A stretch of DNA of 64,000 nt from Liolophura sinensis (Eukaryota; Mollusca; Polyplacophora; Chitonida; Chitonidae), in NCBI RefSeq assembly GCF_032854445.1, contig NC_088296.1:1304001-1368000 (forward strand), given 5' to 3'. A model generated the notes under the pieces. That model had not been told where the DNA came from, ran no database searches, and saw nothing but the letters and a program-made list of their open reading frames with translations. Of the stretch, positions 31,701 to 36,309 are shown in pieces. How positions within the stretch are numbered: the stretch's first letter is position 1; each line of letters begins with the position of its first letter. Both the position numbers and the translations under genes were made by a program.

Positions 31701-33405
31701 CTAGCGGTGGTTTTAGATTAGTACAGTAAAGTAGAAGTTATCCTAAAATTTTACCTGCACGCGGTGGAGTAAGATTAGTACTGTAAAGTAGAAGTTATCC
31801 TAAAATTTTACCTACACGTGGTGATGTATGATTAGTACAGTAAAGTAGAAGTTATCCTAAAATTTTACCTACACGTGGTGGAGTAAGATTAGTACAGTAA
31901 ATTAGAAGTTAACCTAAAATTTTACCTACACGTGGTGGAGTAAGATTAGTACAGTAAAGTAGAAGTTATCCTAAGATTTTACCTACACGTGGTGGAGTAA
32001 GATTAGTACAGTAAAGTAGAAGTTATCCTAAGATTTTACCTACACGTGGTGGAGTAAGATTAGTACAGTAAAGTAGAAGTTATCCTAAAACTTTACCTAC
32101 ACGCGGTGGAGTAAGATTAGTACAGTAAAGTAGAAGTTGTCCTAAAATTTTACCTACAAGTGGTGGAGTAAGATTAGTACAGTAAAGTAGAAGTTATCCT
32201 AAAATTTTACCTACACGTGGTGGAGTAAGATTAGTACAGTAAAGTAGAAGTTATCCTAAGATTTTACCTACACGTGGTGGAGTAAGATTAGTACAGTAAA
32301 GTAGAAGTTGTCCTAAAATTTTACCTACACGTGGTGGAGTAAGATTAGTACAGTAAAGTAGAAATTATCCTAAAACTTTACCTGCACGCGGTGGAGTAAG
32401 ATTTGTACAGTGAAGTAGAAGTCATTCTAAAATTTTACCTACTAGCGGTGGAGTAAAATTAGTACAGTAAAGTAGAAGTTATCCTAAAATTTTACCTACA
32501 CGTGGTGGAGTAAGATTAGTACAGTAAAGTAGAAGTTTATCTTAGAATTTTACCTACACGCGGTGGAGTTAGATTAGTATAGTAAAGTAGAAGCTATCCT
32601 AAGATTTTACCTACACGCGGACGAGTCTCGTGTTGTTTTTTCAAAGTTTGCGTTTTAATAATTGTGAACATGACGTTTTACAGATATGGGGCTGGGTCAT
32701 TCTCTGCGTCTCGCCTGGTACGCGGGATCACTAACGGCTTCAACACGGAGTTCCAGTTACAACAGGTTAGACTCCTATCCTCAGGCCGTTACTGTGTGAA
32801 GTTTACCTGACAAAATTTGTACCATTTGTTCTTATTCTGATGAAGTTTGTAAGCTTTGGCTGGCTTAAATTTGCACTCTTTGTATGGATGGATTTTGCGC
32901 TCTTTGGAAGAAATTTGCACTGTTAGTCTGGATGAAGTTTGCACTCTTTATCTAGGTGAAGTTTGTTCTCTTTGCCCGAATGAAGTTTGCACTGCTTGTC
33001 TGGATGAAGTTTGCACTATTTATCTAGATGAAGTTTGCACTCTTTATCTGGATGAAGTTTGTACTCTTTGTCTAGCCCAAGTTTGTACTCTTTGTCTGGA
33101 TAAAGTTCACATTATTGCCTGGATGAAATTTTCACTCATATTTCGAGATGATAATTGTACTCTCTGTCACCTTTATCAGAAGTTAGGACAAATTTTCGCT
33201 TGTGGAATACATCACACCGTTTTCTTCACATGACTATTACGTGTGAGTTGGTTTCTATTTGCCCAGTTAGAGGAGTTTATGAAGAAGTACCCTGATCAGG
33301 GCTCTGCAGCCTCGGCCTTTGCTCAAGCCGTGGAGAATATCCGCAGCAATATCAACTGGCTCAAAAACAACGAGAAGATCATCGCTGATTGGCTGAAGGA
33401 ACAAG
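4302..33405 (+). CDS. ANPEP-like: M1 aminopeptidase N-like unit 1, complete, 20 exons, one frameshift
   Basis: This is a zinc exopeptidase that should remove N-terminal residues from peptides; family members usually sit on the cell surface. Numbering from the junction Asp, the N-terminal beta domain covers about residues 10-200 and the thermolysin-like domain about 205-455. A beta-sandwich runs to about 540 and the helical domain to 895. Visible active-site elements are GAMEN (279-283), HELAH (315-319), the third zinc ligand Glu338 after exactly 18 residues, and Tyr401 in ISYSK. The unit is 895 codons, close to the usual ectodomain length. No initiator Met, signal sequence or membrane anchor precedes [11 protein letters not shown], and both flanking introns are phase 1, so the unit looks like an internal module of a larger protein. 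Exon 17 lacks one base and reads into TAG at 24047, so this unit may be broken or misassembled there. Confidence 0.85.
4711..5100. other. Start of intron 1, unit 1, no recognised feature
   Basis: Pyrimidine-rich intron sequence that grades into the 21-bp array. Nothing else recognised; the counterpart in unit 2 is 36310-36719. Confidence 0.5.
5105..5870. repeat. 21-bp minisatellite in intron 1, unit 1
   Basis: Tandem copies of a 21-bp unit containing tgctgctgtctcaactcttt. The period is a multiple of three, so several frames stay open on both strands and give repetitive heptad translations. These have no gene features and are not counted as coding. Confidence 0.9.
6000..7887. repeat. 118-bp acceptor-junction minisatellite before exon 2, unit 1
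   Basis: Sixteen copies of a unit of about 118 bp precede the real exon 2 at 7888. Each contains a pyrimidine tract, ttctttcag, and a degenerate copy of the first 50 or so bases of exon 2. One copy (around 6944) translates [18 protein letters not shown] against [18 protein letters not shown] in the exon. Most copies carry TAG five codons after the decoy acceptor. Confidence 0.9.
7888..8043 (+). CDS. Unit 1 exon 2 (residues 137-189)
   Basis: It encodes [29 protein letters not shown], the highly conserved M1 N-domain motif. It is preceded by ttctttcag, the last of 17 tandem copies of the same junction. The donor is gtacgg. Confidence 0.95.
8044..9185. other. Intron 2, unit 1, first part
   Basis: Mostly unique AT-rich intron with G-rich sequence just after the donor. 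It contains the short kappaB-like and CRE-like motifs listed separately. No exon or RNA gene seen; the unit 2 counterpart is 39429-40575. Confidence 0.5.
8762..8893. promoter_or_regulatory. Possible intronic kappaB/CRE motif cluster, unit 1
   Basis: GGGACTTTCC lies at 8762-8771 and TGACGTCA at 8800-8807 and 8886-8893. All three are retained in unit 2. These are textbook NF-kappaB and CREB-type sites, but short motifs occur by chance and nothing else supports an enhancer. Confidence 0.25.
9186..9370 (+). mobile_element. tRNA-derived SINE-like element (type D), intron 2, unit 1
   Basis: It has an A-box-like ggtataagtggtcgaggtgg and a B-box-like gtcgcgggttcgaatac about 60 bases apart, followed by an unrelated tail. 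The spacing is that of a tRNA-derived SINE. No cloverleaf is conserved enough for a tRNA gene. Confidence 0.55.
9662..9779 (+). CDS. Unit 1 exon 3 (residues 189-228)
   Basis: The acceptor is ctctctcag and the donor gtaagt. It encodes [22 protein letters not shown] and CDFTYRE, the linker from the N-terminal domain into the catalytic domain. Confidence 0.93.
9838..10040 (-). mobile_element. SINE-like fragment (type E), intron 3, unit 1
   Basis: It begins tttttcaggcatatgacgac, like the minus-strand core of type A, but continues with a different body (gtgctgccgtcactgaggtg). It is probably a related degenerate SINE. Confidence 0.45.
10286..10406 (+). CDS. Unit 1 exon 4 (residues 229-269)
   Basis: The acceptor is ctccacag and the donor gtaagg. 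It encodes [20 protein letters not shown] through NISFPLPKL, the segment just before the GAMEN loop in M1 enzymes. Confidence 0.94.
10604..10758 (+). CDS. Unit 1 exon 5 (residues 269-320), GAMEN and HELAH
   Basis: It encodes [20 protein letters not shown] and, at its end, [13 protein letters not shown] binds the substrate N terminus. HELAH carries two zinc ligands (His315, His319) and the general base Glu316. The acceptor is atcttcag and the donor gtgagt. Confidence 0.96.
10952..11065 (+). CDS. Unit 1 exon 6 (residues 321-358), third zinc ligand
   Basis: It encodes [20 protein letters not shown], with Glu338 as third zinc ligand in the HEXXH-X18-E arrangement. The exon ends DWKM at donor gtaagt. 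The last bases of the exon with this donor are the seed of the 67-bp repeat that follows. Confidence 0.96.
11059..12186. repeat. 67-bp donor-junction minisatellite after exon 6, unit 1
   Basis: About 17 copies starting with the exon end itself. Each contains GGAAGATGgtaagttaccga, i.e. the last eight exonic bases of exon 6 plus its donor. Most copies keep an intact GTAAGT. Unit 2 has one partial copy. Confidence 0.9.
12187..12505. repeat. Older diverged 80-bp copies of the exon 6 donor repeat
   Basis: About four copies with GGAAGATGatgagcaaatca or similar and tgtaatgactccctgttgag. They share the layout of the 67-bp unit with a longer tail, so they look like an older subfamily. One fragment remains in unit 2 near 42500. 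Confidence 0.7.
12570..13075. repeat. 38-bp minisatellite, about 13 copies, intron 6, unit 1
   Basis: Tandem units containing aacacgaaaagggttggtcg and gtgagtttcctccagt. The array ends inside a SINE tail, and its gtgagtttcccccag part resembles SINE body sequence. Unit 2 has about 45 copies. Confidence 0.9.
13095..13172 (+). mobile_element. SINE type B 3' fragment, intron 6, unit 1
   Basis: The core gccgccgtcgtataagtgaa and attcttgagtacagcgtaaa is followed by a TAAA simple repeat. It is the reverse complement of the left part of the element at 2075. Confidence 0.65.
13415..13549 (+). CDS. Unit 1 exon 7 (residues 359-403), catalytic Tyr
   Basis: It encodes [20 protein letters not shown] and ends FDSISYSK. 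Tyr401 in ISYSK matches the transition-state tyrosine of the family. The acceptor is gctgcag and the donor gtaagg. Confidence 0.95.
13857..13922 (+). CDS. Unit 1 exon 8 (residues 404-425)
   Basis: A 66-base phase-0 exon encoding [20 protein letters not shown], which continues ISYSKG. The acceptor is atccag and the donor gtgaga. Confidence 0.93.
14018..14275 (-). mobile_element. SINE type B, intron 8, unit 1
   Basis: A TTTA repeat at the left, then gtcgtacccgaagaatattt, a tgaactggacttgaactccg segment and a tRNA-like head at the right. Same layout and strand as the element at 2075. Confidence 0.7.
14515..14642 (+). mobile_element. SINE tail fragment with AATC repeat, intron 8, unit 1
   Basis: ggtttcctccagtgaccgcc and gtgtggcgttaaacaatatt lead into an imperfect AATC simple repeat. 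This is a variant SINE 3' end facing the minus-strand copy just upstream. Confidence 0.5.
14666..14731 (+). CDS. Unit 1 exon 9 (residues 426-447)
   Basis: A 66-base phase-0 exon encoding [20 protein letters not shown], the end of the catalytic domain. The acceptor is atttcag and the donor gtaaca. Confidence 0.92.
15116..15294 (+). CDS. Unit 1 exon 10 (residues 448-507)
   Basis: It encodes [20 protein letters not shown] and on to KYPSPYG. The [12 protein letters not shown] segment opens the beta-sandwich domain. The acceptor is ctgacag and the donor gtacgt. Confidence 0.94.
15560..15740. repeat. 30-bp (2 x 15) repeat, intron 10, unit 1
   Basis: Alternating gagtgattttggagt and gaatgattttggtgt blocks. 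The 15-base period leaves frames open on both strands, giving spurious [10 protein letters not shown]-type translations. Confidence 0.85.
15922..16185 (+). mobile_element. SINE type A insertion specific to unit 1, with TSD
   Basis: The sequence tctttttcaagc occurs at 15922-15933 and 16174-16185, flanking a SINE with a partial tRNA-like head (gatccaggatcaatccttgg) and a CACT tail. Unit 2 has a single uninterrupted copy of this target near 47074. The insertion is 252 bp and postdates the unit duplication, or was lost from unit 2 by conversion. Confidence 0.85.
16645..16739 (+). CDS. Unit 1 exon 11 (residues 507-539)
   Basis: It encodes [11 protein letters not shown] through [10 protein letters not shown], beta-sandwich strands. 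Compared with unit 2 it carries I520 instead of T and D535 instead of N. The acceptor is atacag and the donor gtaagg. Confidence 0.92.
17010..17428. repeat. 37-bp-class minisatellite, intron 11, unit 1
   Basis: About eleven copies containing tcattcaccacaacatattt, separated by variable gtctgtc runs. Unit 2 has about eight. Confidence 0.85.
17429..18831. other. Intron 11, unit 1, unique part
   Basis: AT-rich unique sequence with no exon, RNA gene or mobile element that I recognise. The change from diverged to near-identical sequence with unit 2 falls near 18530. Confidence 0.5.
18832..18980 (+). CDS. Unit 1 exon 12 (residues 539-588)
   Basis: It encodes [20 protein letters not shown], equivalent to the GYYRVNYD motif of APN. 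The acceptor is tcttcag and the donor gtactg. It is the first exon inside the near-identical tract shared with unit 2. Confidence 0.94.
18981..19571. other. Intron 12, unit 1
   Basis: No feature recognised. It is practically identical to 49816-50406. Confidence 0.5.
19572..19627 (+). CDS. Unit 1 exon 13 (residues 589-607)
   Basis: It encodes [18 protein letters not shown], equivalent to the NRAQIINDAFNLA motif. The acceptor is ttcacag and the donor gtaggt. Confidence 0.93.
19628..20162. other. Intron 13, unit 1, before the SINE
   Basis: No feature recognised; AT-rich and unique. Counterpart 50463-50997. Confidence 0.5.
20163..20495 (+). mobile_element. Full-length tRNA-derived SINE (type A), intron 13, unit 1
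   Basis: The tRNA-like head has an A box (tagcacagttggtagagcg) and a B-box region (cggtcgagtcccacct). A body with ctagataaaagagcggtgga follows, then the core cgtcatataactgaaaaatt and a CACT tail. Not a tRNA gene, because the head continues into the SINE body. Confidence 0.8.
20528..20998. repeat. Direct-repeat pair flanking exon 14, unit 1
   Basis: About 90 bp at 20528-20622 recur at about 20911-20996 with minor changes; both contain agctttttgaaacggatctc. The pair brackets exon 14. The same pair is present in unit 2 (51363-51457 and 51746-51831). Confidence 0.8.
20650..20797 (+). CDS. Unit 1 exon 14 (residues 607-656)
   Basis: It encodes [20 protein letters not shown] through [10 protein letters not shown], helical-domain sequence. 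The acceptor is tttcag and the donor gtaaga. The exon is flanked by two copies of a direct repeat of about 90 bp. Confidence 0.9.
21178..21465. repeat. 34-bp minisatellite, intron 14, unit 1
   Basis: Tandem units of tgctgtgactgtgagttggc with alternating gttgtgatt and gttatggtt spacers. Confidence 0.8.
21466..21566. repeat. 17-bp repeat forming the exon 15 acceptor, unit 1
   Basis: Six copies of a 17-bp unit like atatctcctgtcacaca run up to the exon. The last copy ends ttacacag and is the acceptor of exon 15. The first copy also ends cacag. Confidence 0.8.
21567..21643 (+). CDS. Unit 1 exon 15 (residues 657-682)
   Basis: It encodes [20 protein letters not shown] and THLE. It is preceded directly by a 17-bp tandem repeat whose last copy forms the acceptor ttacacag. 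The donor is gtaagt. Confidence 0.9.
21870..22260. repeat. 26/27-bp minisatellite, intron 15, unit 1
   Basis: Tandem units of gatacattacatgtagaaa plus agaaaat, continuing into irregular agaata-rich sequence to about 22475. Confidence 0.85.
22478..22570 (-). mobile_element. SINE type B fragment, intron 15, unit 1
   Basis: tactcaagaatatttcattt and ggcggccagcattatggtgg match the minus-strand left part of type B. Confidence 0.55.
22729..22839 (+). CDS. Unit 1 exon 16 (residues 682-719)
   Basis: It encodes [20 protein letters not shown] and ends [12 protein letters not shown]. It includes the conserved ACTNEHKDC segment. The acceptor is gttgcag and the donor gtaagt. Confidence 0.92.
23030..23345 (+). 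mobile_element. tRNA-like SINE fragments, intron 16, unit 1
   Basis: Two B-box-like stretches (gtcgggtgttcgaatccaac and gtcgcgtattcgaatccagc) lie 140 bases apart with a T-rich tract between. They look like two degenerate tRNA-derived SINE heads. Counterpart near 53865-54180. Confidence 0.4.
23430..23945. repeat. Duplicated block around the relic exon 17, unit 1
   Basis: About 120 bp (with actatgttccaggagagag) occur at 23430-23551 and again at 23826-23945, bracketing 63-bp repeat units and the relic exon. This fits a local duplication of the exon 17 region. Confidence 0.75.
23734..23826 (+). pseudogene. Relic duplicate of exon 17 in intron 16 of unit 1
   Basis: One frame reads [20 protein letters not shown] followed by EWD, clearly homologous to [23 protein letters not shown] of exon 17. 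After EWD the alignment needs a length change of about four bases, and the frame ends at TAA (23824-23826). No good acceptor precedes it. It is a decayed exon copy rather than a usable alternative exon. Confidence 0.8.
23992..24158 (+). CDS. Unit 1 exon 17 (residues 719-775), one-base deletion
   Basis: It encodes [18 protein letters not shown], then should continue [20 protein letters not shown] and end WILTR. Here the run GGGG of unit 2 is GGG, so the frame reaches TAG at 24047-24049. The exon is 167 bases long against 168 in unit 2. The acceptor is gtttag and the donor gtaatt. The deletion is either a real disabling mutation or a homopolymer sequencing error. Confidence 0.9.
24180..24575. 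repeat. AAC-rich repeat, intron 17, unit 1
   Basis: Imperfect repeats of aacaacagc and related units. Low complexity; no gene. Counterpart 55015-55410. Confidence 0.75.
24968..25108 (+). CDS. Unit 1 exon 18 (residues 775-822)
   Basis: It encodes [20 protein letters not shown] through [16 protein letters not shown], matching IRKQDA...LVWDFVQSNW of vertebrate APN. The acceptor is tttgcag and the donor gtgagt. Confidence 0.94.
25127..25835. repeat. 63-bp minisatellite, start of intron 18, unit 1
   Basis: About eleven units containing aaaataccccaggataaaag and atctgtggacaaaag. Two or three units also sit in intron 16 (23560-23720), so the repeat has moved between introns of this gene. Minus-strand open frames here are repeat artefacts. 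Confidence 0.85.
25858..31145. repeat. 5.3-kb array of a 31-bp repeat, intron 18, unit 1
   Basis: About 170 copies of a 31-bp unit containing gtgggtcataatacccatgg. Each unit holds a short inverted repeat, ATGGGT-cataat-ACCCAT in the best copies. Blocks with rare variants (for example accaaaagacatcatgcccg) recur at about 26391, 27727, 28377 and 29247, showing higher-order duplication. Confidence 0.92.
31345..32625. repeat. 57-bp minisatellite before exon 19, unit 1
   Basis: About 22 copies containing gtggagtaagattagtacag and aagtagaagttatcctaaaa. It ends about 60 bases before exon 19 and does not contain exon-derived sequence. Confidence 0.9.
32684..32765 (+). CDS. Unit 1 exon 19 (residues 822-849)
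   Basis: It encodes [20 protein letters not shown] and ends EFQLQQ. The acceptor is ttttacag and the donor gttaga. The intron before it is 7.6 kb, almost all tandem repeats. Confidence 0.93.
32830..33150. repeat. 24-bp repeat in intron 19, unit 1
   Basis: Tandem gatgaagtttgcactcttta-type units of 24 bases. The period is a multiple of three, so the plus strand gives an open LDEVCTLY-type frame that has no other gene feature. Confidence 0.85.
33267..33405 (+). CDS. Unit 1 exon 20 (residues 850-896), end of unit
   Basis: It encodes [20 protein letters not shown], then [18 protein letters not shown]. The acceptor is tgcccag. The donor is placed at gttggt by alignment with unit 0 (139 bases in both). 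This donor is weaker than gtaagc of unit 0. Reading through it adds about 28 codons and stops at TAA 33486-33488, so this exon could alternatively be terminal. Confidence 0.82.
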
Positions 33406-33635
33406 GTTGGTCAAGTACCCGTATGTCCCAAGTCCAGTGGAATCTAAAGTTACAGCTTCCCTACGATAATTATATTTTTGCCGGATAAATCACGTTTTAG
33501 AATGACACTGTGTAAATTGTACTTGTGAAAGCTCTGAGCTCAGCCAGCTGTGACTGAATGGCGAGTCCTGCTGTGTTGCTTTCGACATTCACTATCTTGT
33601 CGCTTACCATATGACAAGACAAGCGATAAGGCTGG
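33406..33635. other. Unique stretch after unit 1 exon 20
   Basis: About 230 bp of unique sequence with no counterpart after unit 0. The first 83 bases read on in the exon 20 frame to a TAA at 33486. No AATAAA signal follows. Confidence 0.5.
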
Positions 33636-35280
33636 AGAACAAAAGTAAGCGACAGTTAATCAGGAATTGTTGGAAGACAACAGGTAACAAGTCATTGAGG
33701 AATGGTTACAGGACAAAGGTAAGCGACAGCTAATGAGGAATTGTTGGAAGACACAAGGTGACAAGTCATTGAGGAACGGCTACAGAACAAATGTAAGCAA
33801 CAGTTAATAACGAATTGTTAGAAGACAAAAGGTGACAAGTCATTGAGGAATGGCTACAGAACAAAGGTAAGCGGCAGTTAATAAGGAATTGTTGGAAGAC
33901 AACAGGTAACAAGTCATTGAGGAATGGCTACAGAACAAAGGTAACCAACAGTGAATAAGGAATTGTTAGAAGACAAAAGGTGACAAGTGATTGAGGGATG
34001 GCTACAGAACAAAGGTAAGCAACCGTTAATAAGGAATTGTTGGAAGACAAAAGATAACAAGTCATTGAGGAATGGCTACAGAACAAAGGTAAGCAACAGT
34101 TAATAAGGAATTGTTGGAAGACAAAAGGTAACAAGTCATTGTGGAATGGCTGGAGAACAAAGGTAAGCGACAGTTAATAAGGAATTGTTGGAAGACAACA
34201 GGTAACAAGTCATTGAGGAATGGCTGGAGAACAAAGGTAAGCGACAGTTAATAAGGAATTGTTGGAAGACAACAGGTAACAAGTCATTGTGGAATGGCTA
34301 CAGAACAAAGGTAAGCAACAGTGAATAAGGAATTTTTAGAAGACAAAAGGTGACAAGTCATTGAGGAATGGCTACAGAACAAAGGTAAGCAACCATTAAT
34401 AAGGAATTGTTGGAAGACAAAAGATAACAAGTCATTGAGGAATGGCTACAGAACAAAGGTAAGCAACAGTTAATAAGGAATTGTTGGAAGACAAAAGGTA
34501 ACAAGTCATTGTGGAATGGCTGGAGAACAAAAGTAAGCAAAAGTTAATAAGGAATTGTTGGAAGACAAAAGATAACAAGTCATTGTGGGATGACTACAGA
34601 ACAAAGGTAAGCAACAGTTAATAAGGAATTGTTGGATGACAAAAGATAACAAGTTATTGAGGAATGGCTGGAGAACGAAGGTAAGCAACAGTTAATAAGG
34701 AATTGTTGGAAGAGAAAAGATAACAAGTCATTGTGGAATGGCTGGAGAACAAAAGTAAGCAACAGTTAATAAGGAATTGTTGGAAGACAAAAGATAACAA
34801 GTCATTGTGGAATGGCTGAAGAACAAAGGTAAGCAACAGTTAATAAGGAATTGTTGGAAGCCAAAAGATAACAAGTCATTGCGGGAAGACTACAGAACAA
34901 AGGTAAGCAACAGTTAATAAGGAATTGTTGGATGACAAGGGATAACAAGTTATTGAGGAATGGCTGGAGAACAAAGGTAAGCAACAGTTAATAAGGAATT
35001 GATAGAAAACATAATACTTACTATGTCCTGGGGGGGATCTCTGGAAGATGAAGGGAAGCCGCCATTAAAAGATTGCTGGAGGACATCAGATAGCAAGACA
35101 TGAAGGAATGACTGGAGAGCAAAGGTAAACAGTTCTCAACGAAATTGCTGGAGGACATATCACATAGTAAGTCCTGGATGAATGACTGAAAGATGAAGGT
35201 AAGTTGTCATTAAGGAATTTGTTAAAAGACATATCAGATAGCAAGACTTTGAGGAATGACCGGAGAATAAAGGTAAACAT
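33636..35280. repeat. 74-bp donor-junction minisatellite between units 1 and 2
   Basis: About 18 good copies plus about four diverged ones of the same unit as at 2740-3735, including GGCTGGAGAACAAAGgtaag. Here the array does not touch the exon upstream, whose end (AAGGAACAAG) is different. So it was copied with unit 2 and not made from unit 1 exon 20. Confidence 0.85.
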
Positions 35281-35403
35281 TGTCACACATTAAACATTGT
35301 TTAACGGTGGGATCTGTGATAGTATGCATTTAAGATTTTTGATCCTTTGTTCATGCTTTGCACTTGCTTCAATTCATATTTTCTAAATTTGTGGGTCACT
35401 GTT

Positions 35404-35675
35404 TGAGTGAGTGAGTGAGTGCTTGGGGTTTAACGTCGTGCTGAACAATTTTTCAGTCATATGACGACGAAGGTATCCTTAGGGTGTATGTAATGTGCCT
35501 CCTCGCGCAGGACGGATTTCCACCGCTCTTTTATCTAGTGCTGCTTCACTTAGACGCCTTACAGAAAGCAAGTAAGCCGCCCCGCCAGGGCCACTATACT
35601 GATACGGGTCAACCAGTCGTTGCACTATCCCACTGTTTCAATGTTCGGGTACTCTGTAAACGCTTCTAAGGAAAA
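35404..35675 (-). mobile_element. SINE type A, minus strand, before unit 2
   Basis: Counterpart of 3797-4075, with a short deletion (tgcatgtacgtgtaatg against tgtatgtaatg). Confidence 0.75.
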
Positions 35676-35900
35676 CGGCAATCAGCAACCTGATGTAATT
35701 GTGAATTACTGCTGTGTACTTGACGTCACTGTTGATGAAAACAGATACACAGAAAGTCGGGCATGTTTCAGGAAACAACAAAAAGCGTGAGTTGTGTCAT
35801 CCTGTGTGCGCTAAGCTGAAAGGCAAAAACGCATTCTGTAGAGATAAATCTATGAAGAAAGTTACGAAATAGATACGAGGTTTAGTAACTGTATTTTCAG

Positions 35901-36309
35901 ACAAGCCAGATGATAAGGTGACAGACGTCCGCCTGCCGACCTCCCTTTCACCCTTGGAGTACCACGTCGAGCTTAAGCCTGACTTCTACGGAGATGACCC
36001 TGAAGCCTTCTCACTCCAAGGGTCTGTGACAATCCGCATGGAGTGTAAAGAGGCTACCAACAACATCACTTTGCACATTAATAAGCTAACGGTCGACCCT
36101 GCCAGTCTTACTGTGCAGAACGCGGCGGGAGTTGACTTACCTCACGACACGCCCCGTGAGGACAAGGATCGTCAGTTTTACATCATCCCCTTACCCCAGA
36201 ACCTTACCCCAGGGCAGGAGTACATAGTCACCATGAACTTCACCGGACCCCTCAAGGACGACCTCAGGGGTCTGTACCTCAGTCAGTATAAGAGGGACGA
36301 CCAAACTGT
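35901..36309 (+). CDS. Unit 2 exon 1 (residues 1-137)
   Basis: Same splice sites as unit 1 exon 1. It carries H113N (TMNFTG) and one silent ACA/ACC difference. Confidence 0.92.

Noticed and set aside
32856-33233. 125-codon frame with LDEVCTLY repeats
   Set aside because: It is the 24-bp intronic repeat in one frame. It lies between exons 19 and 20, and the unit 2 copy is not kept under coding constraint.
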